Below are positions 7,879 through 16,583 of a DNA stretch of 64,000 nucleotides, piece after piece. The first letter of the stretch is position 1. Each line of letters opens with the position of its first letter. The position numbers and the translations under genes are program-made. Origin of the DNA: Fulvimarina sp040239565 (GTDB lineage Bacteria > Pseudomonadota > Alphaproteobacteria > Rhizobiales > Rhizobiaceae); the NCBI RefSeq assembly GCF_040239565.1, contig NZ_JBEHWS010000001.1:1-64000 (forward strand), in the 5' to 3' direction. A model generated the notes under the pieces. It ran no database searches. It was not told the origin of the DNA and saw only the letters and a program-made list of their open reading frames with translations.

Positions 7879-8787
7879 ATGGACCCGCAAGCTCTCAAAG
7901 CCGCCCTCGGTGCCGGCCTCCTCTCCTTCCCGGTCACCGCTTTCGATGGAGAGGGCCGCTTCACGGAAGGGCCCTACCGCAAGCACATCGAATGGCTTTC
8001 GGGATTTCCGGCCGCCGCGCTCTTCGCCGCCGGCGGGACGGGCGAATTCTTCTCGCTCTCTCCAGAGGAAGTCCCTGCCATCGTGAGGGCCGCCAAATCG
8101 GCATCCGGGGATACCCCGATCATATCCGGCTGCGGCTACGGGACGACGATCGCCGTCGATCTCGCCAAGGCTGCCGAGGAGGCGGGAGCCGACGGCATCC
8201 TGCTCCTGCCCCATTATCTCATCGATGCGCCACAGGAAGGCCTTTACGCCCATGTGAAGGCGGTCTGCGATGCCGTCTCCATCGGCGTCATGGTCTATAA
8301 TCGCGACAATGCGATCCTTCAGGCGGACACCCTGATGCGGCTTTGCGAAGCCTGCCCCAATCTCGTGGGCTTCAAGGACGGTTCGGGCGATATCGGCCTC
8401 GTGCGCCAGATCACCGCAACAGCGGGCGACCGGCTCACCTATCTCGGCGGCATGCCGACCGCCGAACTCTTCGCCGACGCCTATCTCGGCGCGGGTTTCA
8501 CCACTTATTCCTCGGCCGTCTTCAACTTCGTGCCGGCGCTCGCGATCGACTTCTACGACAATCTGCGCGCCGGAAACCGCGCCCGCACCGAGACGATCCT
8601 GAAGGAGTTCTTCTATCCCTTCATGGCGATCCGCAACCGGCAGAAGGGCTATGCGGTTTCGGCCATCAAGGCCGGCGTCCGGCTCGCCGGCTTCGAGGCC
8701 GGCGGGGTGCGCCCGCCCCTCACCGATCTCACCGGCGAGGAAGAAGCCATGCTGAAAGACCTGATCGAGCGCGCCAAGACCCTATGA
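7879..8787 (+). CDS. kdgD: 5-dehydro-4-deoxyglucarate dehydratase
   Basis: Converts 5-keto-4-deoxy-D-glucarate to alpha-ketoglutarate semialdehyde with loss of water and CO2 (EC 4.2.1.41). The 302-residue protein has the DapA/NAL (beta/alpha)8 fold: GGTGEFFSLSPEE at about 52-64, Tyr140 in VMVYNRDN, and the Schiff-base Lys166 in NLVGFKDGSGD. The ATG at 7879 (MDPQALKAAL) fits the family; an in-frame TTG five codons upstream is less likely. Its stop overlaps the next start (ATGA at 8784-8787). It acts after Gci and Gli in the uronate pathway. Confidence 0.94.
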   Translation: MDPQALKAALGAGLLSFPVTAFDGEGRFTEGPYRKHIEWLSGFPAAALFAAGGTGEFFSLSPEEVPAIVRAAKSASGDTPIISGCGYGTTIAVDLAKAAEEAGADGILLLPHYLIDAPQEGLYAHVKAVCDAVSIGVMVYNRDNAILQADTLMRLCEACPNLVGFKDGSGDIGLVRQITATAGDRLTYLGGMPTAELFADAYLGAGFTTYSSAVFNFVPALAIDFYDNLRAGNRARTETILKEFFYPFMAIRNRQKGYAVSAIKAGVRLAGFEAGGVRPPLTDLTGEEEAMLKDLIERAKTL

Positions 8788-9923
8788 AGATCACCTCCGT
8801 CGCAACGCATATCCTCGACCACAAGCTCGACACGCCCTTCGAAAGCGCCTCCATGCGCTTCGACCGGCGGCAGCACTGCCTCGTCGAGATCACTTGCGAC
8901 GACGGCACCACCGGCTGGGGTGAATGCCTCGGACCGGCGCTCCCCAATGCGGCAATCGTGAAAGCCTACAGCGCGCGCCTGATCGGCCGCGATCCGCTGG
9001 AGACCGAAAAGCTCTGGCAGGAACTCTACAACCTCTTCCGAGACCAGGGCCAGCGAGGCCTCGCGGTGACGGCGCTCTCCGGCATCGACGTCGCGCTCTG
9101 GGATATCAAGGGCAAGCGCTTCGGCGTTTCCGTCGCGACGCTGCTCGGCGGGCGGATACGCGAGAGCGTGAAGGCCTATGCCACCGGCTCCTTCCGCCGC
9201 GACGGCGTCGACCGGGTGAGTGACAATGCGGAGGAATGCGCCGCCCATATCGCGGCGGGCTTCCACGCCGTGAAGATCAAGATCGGCTTCGGCGTCCCGC
9301 AGGATCTCGAAGTCATCAAGGCCGTGCGCGAATCGATCGGACCGGACGCGCGGCTGATGGTCGATGCCAATCACGGCTATGACGTGATGGAGGCGATCCG
9401 CCTCGGCAAGGCGGCGGCGGACTACGACATCGACTGGCTGGAAGAGCCGGTGATCCCTGAACAGCTCGGAGCCTATCGCGCGGTCCGCGCCGGCCAGCCG
9501 ATCCCGGTCGCCGGCGGCGAGACATGGCACGGCCGCTTCGGCTTCAAAGAGCCTTTCGAGACGCGGGCGATCGACATCGCCCAGCCCGATCTCTGCGGCG
9601 TCGGCGGCTTCACCGAAATGCGCCGGGTCGCCGATATGGCCGCGCTCCACGGCGTGCGGCTGGTCCCCCATGTCTGGGGGACGGCCGTCCAGATCGCGGC
9701 GTCCCTGCAATTCTGCGCGTCGCTCCTGCCCGATCCGCCGCGCCGTGACGCAATCGCGCCGATCTTCGAATTCGACCGCACGCCGAACCCGTTCCGTCAG
9801 GCGATCGCGGCAACGCCCTTCGAGCATGAGAACGGCATGCTCTCGATCCCCGACCGTCCCGGCATCGGCTTCGAGCCGAACCGCGACGCGATCGAGGAGT
9901 TCCGCATGAAGGACGCGACATGA
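8784..9923 (+). CDS. gci: D-galactarolactone cycloisomerase
   Basis: Opens the D-galactaro-1,4-lactone made by uronate dehydrogenase, giving 3-deoxy-2-keto-hexarate (EC 5.5.1.27). The 379-residue protein belongs to the mandelate racemase branch of the enolase superfamily: catalytic KIKIGFG, metal ligands in MVDANHGYD, WLEEPV and GGETWHG, and His in LVPHVWGT. The N-terminus (LDTPFESASMRFDRR) and the stretch GSFRRDGVDRVSDNA are very close to the Agrobacterium enzyme as I recall it, so this is a specific rather than a family-level call. It overlaps both neighbours by ATGA. Confidence 0.92.
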   Translation: MKITSVATHILDHKLDTPFESASMRFDRRQHCLVEITCDDGTTGWGECLGPALPNAAIVKAYSARLIGRDPLETEKLWQELYNLFRDQGQRGLAVTALSGIDVALWDIKGKRFGVSVATLLGGRIRESVKAYATGSFRRDGVDRVSDNAEECAAHIAAGFHAVKIKIGFGVPQDLEVIKAVRESIGPDARLMVDANHGYDVMEAIRLGKAAADYDIDWLEEPVIPEQLGAYRAVRAGQPIPVAGGETWHGRFGFKEPFETRAIDIAQPDLCGVGGFTEMRRVADMAALHGVRLVPHVWGTAVQIAASLQFCASLLPDPPRRDAIAPIFEFDRTPNPFRQAIAATPFEHENGMLSIPDRPGIGFEPNRDAIEEFRMKDAT

Positions 9924-10780
9924 CGATCGAGCGGATCTATACCGGCAAAAAGCCCGCAATACGCCTGCCCAAGGGCACCGTGGACACCCAGACCCACATG
10001 TTCCTGCCCGGCTTTCCGGCGATCGATCCCGGCCCGCCTTTGCCAGAAGGTCTGCCGAGCCCGGACGATTATCGGAGAGTGATGGACTGGCTCGGCATCG
10101 ACCGTGTCGTCGTCACCCAAGGCAACGCCCATCAGGGCGACAACGAGAACCTCCTCGCCTGCCTCGCCGACATGGGCGATGTGGCGCGCGGCGTCGCGGT
10201 TATCGACGGCACGACCTCGGACATGGAGCTTCAACGGCTGCATGATGGCGGGGTGCGCGGGGCGCGGATCATGGACCTGCCCGGCGGCGCGGTCGGTCTC
10301 GAAGGTCTCGAAGCGGTAGACGCGAAAGCCAAAGCGATGGACTGGGTCGTCGCGGTTCAGTTCGACGGCAGCCACATCCTCGATCACATGCCGCGTCTCA
10401 TCGCCATTGAAAGCCGCTTCATCATCGACCATCACGGCAAGTTCTTCTCCGGCACCACGCCGGATTCGGCGGAAATCGCCGCCGTCAAAAGCCTGATCGA
10501 CCGCGGCAATTGCTGGTTCAAATTCGCTGGCTGCTATGAATCCTCGAAAACCGGCGGCCCCGACTATCCCGACATCGCCGCCATCTCCCGCGATCTCGCT
10601 GCCCACGCCCCGGAACGCATCCTCTGGGGCACGAATTGGCCCCACAATCTCGCCAAGACCACCGCCGAATACCCAAACGACGCAGCCCTTCTCGATACCG
10701 TTCTCGGCTGGATTGAGAGCGAAGCGGACCGCAAGACGATTCTGGTTGATAATCCGGAGAGCCTGTTCGGTTTCTCTTAA
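9920..10780 (+). CDS. gli: D-galactarolactone isomerase (amidohydrolase superfamily)
   Basis: Interconverts galactaro-1,5- and 1,4-lactone, feeding Gci. The 286-residue TIM-barrel protein is of the COG3618 type. The metal-binding HxH of many amidohydrolases is here QTH (VDTQTHMFLPG), and the terminal Asp motif GSDWPH is GTNWPHN, so the usual divalent metal site is not intact; this is consistent with a metal-independent lactone isomerase. Other landmarks are VVTQGNAHQGDNE and FIIDHHGKFF. It is the last gene of kdgD-gci-gli. The final enzyme of the route, ketoglutarate semialdehyde dehydrogenase, is not in the window. Confidence 0.88.
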   Translation: MTIERIYTGKKPAIRLPKGTVDTQTHMFLPGFPAIDPGPPLPEGLPSPDDYRRVMDWLGIDRVVVTQGNAHQGDNENLLACLADMGDVARGVAVIDGTTSDMELQRLHDGGVRGARIMDLPGGAVGLEGLEAVDAKAKAMDWVVAVQFDGSHILDHMPRLIAIESRFIIDHHGKFFSGTTPDSAEIAAVKSLIDRGNCWFKFAGCYESSKTGGPDYPDIAAISRDLAAHAPERILWGTNWPHNLAKTTAEYPNDAALLDTVLGWIESEADRKTILVDNPESLFGFS

Positions 10781-11121
10781 GTCCCGTGTTTTCGAGCTCG
10801 TGTGACCGAAGCGTCTGCCAATAGACGCGACCAACACATTCCCGCTTGCACAGAAGCGTCAGCGCTTGCCGGCAATCGCCGCGATGTCGGCCGTCGGATA
10901 AACGTCGTCTCATCTGAGGCACGTATTGGACTTTTGCCGATCGACCCGTTCCCATCCGATTGCACCAATCACCAAGCATTCGACGCTCGAGGCTACGGAA
11001 ACCGCGGTCGAAGACGGTCCGGGATGATGGGGTCTGAAGTGGCGAGCGAGCGGTTCTTACCAGAGGTTTAGCGCCTCTCGCCGCTCACACGCGGGTTTCG
11101 TCTCTATGCACAGACACATGC
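10781..11121. other. Intergenic stretch after gli
   Basis: No gene is supported. A small perfect hairpin, GCGTCT (10811-10816) with AGACGC (10823-10828), is the only structure I see; it has no T-run and lies 30 bases after gli. Short open frames on both strands have no family resemblance. Confidence 0.35.
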
Positions 11122-11352
11122 TCAATGGCTTTGCAGGCCATAGTATCGGAGGGTGTCGCGGTCTTCTGGCAGAGGACCGAATTCCGGGTCGGCCGTTTTT
11201 TCCACCTCCAGGCGAGTCTGCAAGGCAGCGTAATCAGTGTCGATCCCGTGCTCGGCAAGAATGCGGTTGTGAGCAGCTCAATAATAGGGTTCTTGGCGCT
11301 CAATGATAACATGAGATACAATGTAATGACTTGAGATAGCAAAGGTTTCCAT
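11122..11352 (-). pseudogene. Small ORF interrupted by in-frame TGA
   Basis: From ATG 11352 the minus strand reads METFAISSHYIVSHVIIERQ and ends at TGA 11278-11280. The same frame continues for 51 sense codons (AAHNRILAEHGIDTDYAALQ, then a charged stretch ending LRYYGLQSH) to a TGA at 11122. The downstream part has a coding-like third-position bias and a protein-like composition, but no start codon of its own that I trust. Read together it would be a 76-residue protein with one nonsense codon. I do not recognise the family. It could be a decayed gene fragment or chance; there is no clear ribosome site. Confidence 0.35.
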
Positions 11353-11424
11353 CAACCGAATATTAGTTCCTGAACAGCAAACATGGCGTCTGCTTGGGGT
11401 ATTTTGCGTTTTGGAGGTTGCGCA

Positions 11425-12021
11425 ATGAGCGAGAGACGGCAGGAGCCGCGCCATCGGGTCAGATTTCGGCAAGCGATAGTCGCGAACACGAACCGGCGTT
11501 ATATCGAAGGCGCGTCGTTCAAGGATCTTTCCAAGTCGGGCGCGCGGCTGCGCCGGCTTGTGAATACCGATCGTCTTCCACAAGAGATAACGTTGTTCGA
11601 CGTTTCGGAGCGGACCTGTTGCTTCGCAAAGGTCGCATGGATTACGGCGGTCGAAATGGGCCTGCGCTTCAAGGGAAAGCTCTGCAGCGTGGGGGAGCCT
11701 GAAATGGCTGCGCTCATCGCAGCGGATATGGCACCCAAAGAAGATCGCGCGCCACTCGCGAACCCCGCCGAGAAACGACGTTCGACGCGACGCAAGACGA
11801 GGCTCAGACCCGTGGTGCTTTCGACATTCGATACCCAAAACGTCGAAGACGGGATGATGCTTGATGTTTCGGATGGCGGCGCGCGCTTGAAGCTCTTCCG
11901 GGAGCGCGATTTGCCCACCTTTCTCGTCCTGTTCGACGAGATCGAAAAGCAGACCCGCCGCGTCAAAGTGGTCTGGAAAAACAAGACCGAATTGGGCGTC
12001 AGCTACATCCAGGCCCAATAA
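11425..12021 (+). CDS. Tandem PilZ-domain protein
   Basis: A 198-residue cytosolic protein made of two PilZ domains, the cyclic-di-GMP receptor fold. The first carries RRQEPRHRVR (residues 4-13) and DLSKSGARLRRL; the second carries RRSTRRKTRLR (about residue 115) and DVSDGGARLKLF. Both therefore keep the R-x-x-x-R and D/N-x-S-x-x-G binding residues. The ATG at 11425 is preceded by GGAGG at 11413-11417; an upstream in-frame start at 11383 lacks this. It lies next to the hybrid kinase and other c-di-GMP genes and is a likely effector of that island. The output partner is not visible. Confidence 0.88.
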   Translation: MSERRQEPRHRVRFRQAIVANTNRRYIEGASFKDLSKSGARLRRLVNTDRLPQEITLFDVSERTCCFAKVAWITAVEMGLRFKGKLCSVGEPEMAALIAADMAPKEDRAPLANPAEKRRSTRRKTRLRPVVLSTFDTQNVEDGMMLDVSDGGARLKLFRERDLPTFLVLFDEIEKQTRRVKVVWKNKTELGVSYIQAQ

Positions 12022-12217
12022 GATTCCGAAAACCGCCAAGGCGACAGTATTTGAAGGTCAGAAGCCTCCGGCACTGATTACAGCCGTTCCGGCAAGGCCG
12101 AATGCGAGCGTGCGAAACCGTCTCACGGAGAAATGCACTTCTAGACCCATTCGGAGGGTCTGCAGAGCGTTTCACGTTTTAGATCATGAGGTTGAAGCTC
12201 TGAGGGAACAGGCTCGC
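12022..12217. other. Intergenic stretch with two small hairpins
   Basis: AGACCC/GGGTCT (12143-12148 with 12156-12161) forms a perfect 6-bp hairpin. Next to it AGAGC at 12164-12168 pairs with GCTCT at 12197-12201, with a TTCA/TGAA extension. The second resembles small palindromic elements scattered between genes in Rhizobiales, but I cannot confirm this from one copy. Together they may end PilZ transcription. Confidence 0.35.
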
Positions 12218-12340
12218 TCAAGCTGATATCGCAAGCATTTCCATGCTTTCTCGCAGGGCATCGGGAAAACGAAGAGGACCCGTCGGCTTCTTGGGAAACG
12301 ACGGGTCTTTTGCGTTCCTGAGATTCTGCGAAGTCGCCAT
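12218..12340 (-). CDS. Possible 40-residue small protein
   Basis: An ATG at 12340 is preceded by GGGGG (minus strand, 12347-12351), six bases upstream. The frame encodes MATSQNLRNAKDPSFPKKPT and ends at TGA 12218. It lies 106 bases downstream of the hybrid kinase on the same strand. The hairpin at 12277-12307 falls inside it, so the segment may be only a terminator region. No family is recognised. Confidence 0.25.
   Translation of the reverse strand: MATSQNLRNAKDPSFPKKPTGPLRFPDALRESMEMLAISA
12277..12311 (+). terminator. Intrinsic terminator, nine-bp stem plus T-run
   Basis: GACCCGTCG (12277-12285) pairs perfectly with CGACGGGTC (12299-12307), followed by TTTT on the plus strand. On the minus strand the stem is followed by CTCTTCGTTTT, so it may also stop transcripts from the hybrid kinase gene. 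The plus-strand gene it would serve (PilZ) ends 255 bases earlier. Confidence 0.65.
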
Positions 12341-12446
12341 AGTTCGCCCCCAGAGGGTTATGAGGGCGGATTCTTTCACGGAACCTTCCGGGGCTCCGTC
12401 TTCTCGCCCATCCTTTACGAACTGCCGCGTGATCGCCGCCCCAGCC

Positions 12447-15400
12447 TTACGCCGCCGTTGGCAGCTTGTCCGCAATCGCGGCAATGGCATCGATGATCGC
12501 CCTGTCGGTGGAGCGAGACTTGACGATCTCGAAGTCGGCACGAGCCTCGCGCAGCAGGATATCCTCGGAGGATAGCAGCAAGGTGGGAAGCGACTGCCCG
12601 GTACCGCTGAGATCGGACAGGAAATCATCCGCGGTCCCATCGGGGAAGTGGCCATCCAGGATCAGGAAGTCGAAGTCGCCAAGCTGAATTTTCTCTCGCG
12701 CCTCGTTCAAGCATGTCACGCGCGTCAGTTCGGCTTTGCCGCGGACCATGGCACGCAGGATCTCGGCAAAATCGTCATCCGCTTCCACATGCAGGCCATG
12801 GGCCAGCCGTGGGGCATGCGCGTGAACCGCGTCAGCGTTCTCCGTTTGCACTGAAAGCGGTTCGAGCGAAGAGACGGCGAGCGGCAGTTCAAACCAGAAG
12901 ACGGCGCCGGCGTCCTCAGTGTTATAATAGCCAATCTCGCCGTCCATACGGTCGATGATCGCCTTGCAGATGCTGAGACCGAGCCCGGTCCCACCTTTCG
13001 CCCGTGTCGACGATGAGTCCGCTTGGCTGAAGCGCTCGAAGATCTTCGTCCTGAACTCCGGCGGCACACCTGACCCTTCGTCGGTCACCGTAAAGCGTGC
13101 CATTCCGTGTCTGCGTTCGAGCCCCAGATGGATCGTGCCGCCGGCGGGAGAGAACTTCGCGGCGTTGGATAACAGATTGACGAGAACCTGCTGGACCCTG
13201 TGTGCGTCGACATCGACCAGAAGCTCGTCTTCACGCGCCGCGAGAATGACGCTGGCTTCGGCCTTTTCGAAGATCGGTTGAAGCGTATCGATTGCTTCGC
13301 GAACAAGCGCGTTGAGGCTGTGCGTCTCCCTTTCAAGGGGAATGGCCCCCGACGTGATCTTCTCGATATCGAGAATGTCGTTGATGAGGTTGACCAGACG
13401 CTCGCAGTTGTTGTGAGCGATGCGAAGAAGCTTCTCGGTATTGGGCGCCAGAGTGGCGGCTTGTGCGCCGAGAACGAGACCGAGCGAACCGCGGATCGAT
13501 GTCAGCGGCGTTCGAAGCTCGTGGCTGACGGTGGCGACGAACTCGCTCTTCAGCCGCTCGACCTCCTTGCGGTCGTTGATGTCCTGGAACTGCAGAATGG
13601 CATAGCCGAGATCCGAACAGTCCGGGCTCGGAGCGACGAAGGACAGGCTCAAAAGGCACCAGATCAAACGGCCGTCGCGATGCTTGACGCGGATTTCGGT
13701 CAGATGACGGCTGCTTTCGCCGGAAAAGAGACTGCCGAGGAGAGTTCGGATCTGCTCGCAATCGTCGGGATGGACGATTGAGCAGATCCGCTGACCGTTG
13801 AGATCGTCGATTTCGTAGCCGGTGAGATCTCGGAACGAGGCATTGATTTGCAGCCAGTCGGCCGTTGTGTCCATCAGCGCCATACCCACAGGCGCATTCT
13901 CGATCGTCGTTCTCAAACGTTCCCTGGTCGAGCGCAACCCGGCTTCGGCTTCCTTGAGCTCTGATACATCCATCTGGATGCCGACCATCCGCAGGGCTTT
14001 CCCATCGGCAGATCGCTCGTTGATCGTCGCGTCCGAGCGCAGCCATATCCAATGTCCATCGGCATGCCGGAATCGATATTCGCATTCCGATCGAGCTGTC
14101 AGCCCATCCATGCAAGCCTTGTCGGCCGCCATCAGGCTGGGCTTGTCCTCGGGATGGATGCGCGACAGCCATTCCGCCTGCGCATCGATCTCGGCGTCGA
14201 CATCAAAGCCGAGCATCGTCTTCCAGGTGTGCGATACAAAGGATCGTCCGGTTGTGAGATCGATATCGAAGACACCGAGTTCGGCGCCCTCCATCGCATG
14301 GCTGAGGCGCTCTTCACTGAGCTCCAGAGCTGCGGCGACACGGCTCGCCACCGTGATGTCGCGGATAATCAGCGTCGTGCGGAGCTGGCCCTGTTCCGTC
14401 TTCCACGCGTTCTGTTGCAGGTCCAAAACGATTTCTGCACCCGATCTCGTCCTGGCCCGTAGCGCCGGAGTGATCCCGAAGAGGAGATGAGTGGGCGAGG
14501 TCGTACAGCTTTTTCCCTGCTTCGGCTGCCGCTCTTTGGAGGCTTCGAGATCGACCAGATCGCCGATCTCCCGCCCGAGAAGTTCACCGGCGGAATATTC
14601 GAACATGGATTGCGCGGTATCGTTGGCCGACAGAATGCGCTGGTCTTCGTCGAGAACCAGAACACCGACGACCGCGGTATCGATGACGGCGCGGTTTTCT
14701 CGCTCGCGGGCCGCGATCTCCTCGGTCTGCTGTTCCACCTGCTGGCGAATTTCCTCGCTGCGCCGCTCATTCGTGTAGAGCAGCCGCCCGAGAAGGAGGG
14801 TGATCAAGAGACCACCGATGAGAATGAACAACGGCGCGTAGGTACGCGCGGAGGCTTCGAAGATCGGCGTACTCTGCCAGACGATCGTCCAGTCGCGCTC
14901 CATGATGTTGAGCGTCTTCTTCTGGATGAATTGCGCCTCGCCCGAGAGATCCCCAACGGAGGCGGTGCTGCTGTAGATAAGCTGTTCGGCATCCGCCGTG
15001 GGACCGTCGTAGACCGAAATGTCGAGGGTGCGCCCCTGGCTCGATGTCAGGCCGGCCAGGAATTTCTTGCCGATGAACGGCGCGTAGACCCAGCCTTGAA
15101 ACGCCTTACGCCGGTCTTCCACCGTGTCGAGTTTCGCGCCATCGGCATACCAGGGCCTGAGCAGGAGAAAGCCGGGGCTCTTGCTTTCGTCCTGGACCAG
15201 AAGAATGCGGCCGGTGATCGTCGGCCGACCTGTGTCACGGGCGTTCGTCGCAGCACGATACCGCTCTTTCTCGAAGGCGATGTCGAGTCCCACAGCCTGC
15301 AGGTTCGGCCCAACCGGCTCGATATACTTGATGATGAAAAGATCATCGTTCTGTGTCTGCGGACGAATATTCAGGTCCGGAACGCCATCGGCCTCGACGC

Positions 15401-16343
15401 GGTTCAGGAATTCCTCGATCCCGTCTCGCTTGATCGGATCGATAATTCCGATCCCGTTGATGCCTTTGAGATTGTCCTCGATCGCCAGCGTTTCGACGAA
15501 GCGCGCCCAGTCGGGCAGTGATACATGGTCGGACGCGTGAAGAAGCGCAGCACCGGCGTCCAGGCTGTTTACGTAAGTATCGATCCGGTGATTCAACGCA
15601 TGCGCGCTGTCATCGACCAGCCGTGCAAAGGCCGTCACCTCGTTCTTATAGGCAATTTCGCTGGTCAGCTTCCACGCGAAGAACGTGGCCAGCAGCGGAA
15701 GCAGAAGAACGATCAGGGCGACCGTCTGAAGCCTCGCGATCGGCCTGCCCTTCCATTGCAGGTTCAGCGATCCCTTCGGAGCCAGCATCGCGATCGGCAG
15801 AACGGTCAGCACGCCAGCGACGTCGCCACACCACCATGTGAACCAGTTGGATGCCATCTGGTCGGAAGCCATGATCCCCGCGCCTATCAGGACTCCGACG
15901 CCGACAGTGGCGCTGATCAGACAGGATACCGGCCCGGCCAATCCGCCCAGCAGGACAGCGTCGGTCAGTTTGTTCAGGCGAAGGGGAATTCCGAAGCGAC
16001 GCGTGACGAGAGCATAGGCCACCACTGCCTGAAGGCACGATCCCGCAGCAATGCCGCCTGCAATGACAAGGCCAGGACCCACGATCCCATCCGGGGCGAG
16101 CGCTCCGCTGTTGATGGCATTGACGAAAAACGAACCCAGAAAAACGCCCGGCCAGAGCTTCGGTCCGGCATATAAAAGGCCAGCGAGCGCAATACCCGAT
16201 GCCGGCCAGATGAGCGTCGCGTAGCCGGGCGGCACGGCCAGCTGCAACCCGACATATCCGAATATGCCGTACAGAAGGGCGAGAACAGCAATCCCGATGA
16301 ATCGAGCCGACAAGGTCTTTGAATACGGATGAAAGGGACGCAT
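12447..16343 (-). CDS. Hybrid sensor histidine kinase (MASE1-CHASE-PAS x3-HisKA-HATPase-REC)
   Basis: A 1298-residue membrane kinase. Residues about 10-230 are a multi-helix MASE1-type sensor; about 240-485 an extracytoplasmic CHASE-like domain (with WARFVETLAIEDNLKGINGIG), closed by a membrane helix near 505-525. Three PAS domains follow (about 545-670, 680-795, 800-930). The phosphoacceptor is in FVATVSHELRTPLTS (His941), and the ATPase shows NLLSNAAKFSP, DEGSGVPP and GGTGLGLSICKA. The C-terminal receiver is divergent but keeps an acidic pocket (EADDD), Asp1230 in FLILDGHFPDG and Lys in EIVKS. I choose ATG 16343; a TTG seven codons upstream is possible. Such a hybrid kinase would pass phosphate to an Hpt protein, and one is encoded at 20.4 kb. 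Confidence 0.9.
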   Translation of the reverse strand: MRPFHPYSKTLSARFIGIAVLALLYGIFGYVGLQLAVPPGYATLIWPASGIALAGLLYAGPKLWPGVFLGSFFVNAINSGALAPDGIVGPGLVIAGGIAAGSCLQAVVAYALVTRRFGIPLRLNKLTDAVLLGGLAGPVSCLISATVGVGVLIGAGIMASDQMASNWFTWWCGDVAGVLTVLPIAMLAPKGSLNLQWKGRPIARLQTVALIVLLLPLLATFFAWKLTSEIAYKNEVTAFARLVDDSAHALNHRIDTYVNSLDAGAALLHASDHVSLPDWARFVETLAIEDNLKGINGIGIIDPIKRDGIEEFLNRVEADGVPDLNIRPQTQNDDLFIIKYIEPVGPNLQAVGLDIAFEKERYRAATNARDTGRPTITGRILLVQDESKSPGFLLLRPWYADGAKLDTVEDRRKAFQGWVYAPFIGKKFLAGLTSSQGRTLDISVYDGPTADAEQLIYSSTASVGDLSGEAQFIQKKTLNIMERDWTIVWQSTPIFEASARTYAPLFILIGGLLITLLLGRLLYTNERRSEEIRQQVEQQTEEIAARERENRAVIDTAVVGVLVLDEDQRILSANDTAQSMFEYSAGELLGREIGDLVDLEASKERQPKQGKSCTTSPTHLLFGITPALRARTRSGAEIVLDLQQNAWKTEQGQLRTTLIIRDITVASRVAAALELSEERLSHAMEGAELGVFDIDLTTGRSFVSHTWKTMLGFDVDAEIDAQAEWLSRIHPEDKPSLMAADKACMDGLTARSECEYRFRHADGHWIWLRSDATINERSADGKALRMVGIQMDVSELKEAEAGLRSTRERLRTTIENAPVGMALMDTTADWLQINASFRDLTGYEIDDLNGQRICSIVHPDDCEQIRTLLGSLFSGESSRHLTEIRVKHRDGRLIWCLLSLSFVAPSPDCSDLGYAILQFQDINDRKEVERLKSEFVATVSHELRTPLTSIRGSLGLVLGAQAATLAPNTEKLLRIAHNNCERLVNLINDILDIEKITSGAIPLERETHSLNALVREAIDTLQPIFEKAEASVILAAREDELLVDVDAHRVQQVLVNLLSNAAKFSPAGGTIHLGLERRHGMARFTVTDEGSGVPPEFRTKIFERFSQADSSSTRAKGGTGLGLSICKAIIDRMDGEIGYYNTEDAGAVFWFELPLAVSSLEPLSVQTENADAVHAHAPRLAHGLHVEADDDFAEILRAMVRGKAELTRVTCLNEAREKIQLGDFDFLILDGHFPDGTADDFLSDLSGTGQSLPTLLLSSEDILLREARADFEIVKSRSTDRAIIDAIAAIADKLPTAA

Positions 16344-16583
16344 GCTGAACTCTGACGCTGGCAAGACGTATTTCCGCGAGCGTTACCGACCAGGTCCAAT
16401 CGAACAGTAAACGCCCGCACAAAACTGCATGCCAATTCGGATTTTTAGTTAACATCAGTTTTCCAAAACAGTGATTAAATCCTTAATATTCAATGTAGAA
16501 AATTGTTCTCTTATCTGCTAACCTTTTCTTCTGACTTATCATCCTTAAATTGCATTACGACAATCATTGTATGGCTTAGAGCA

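Noticed and set aside
10811..10828. Hairpin after gli as a terminator
   Set aside because: Only a 6-bp stem and no T-run; kept as a remark in the intergenic entry.
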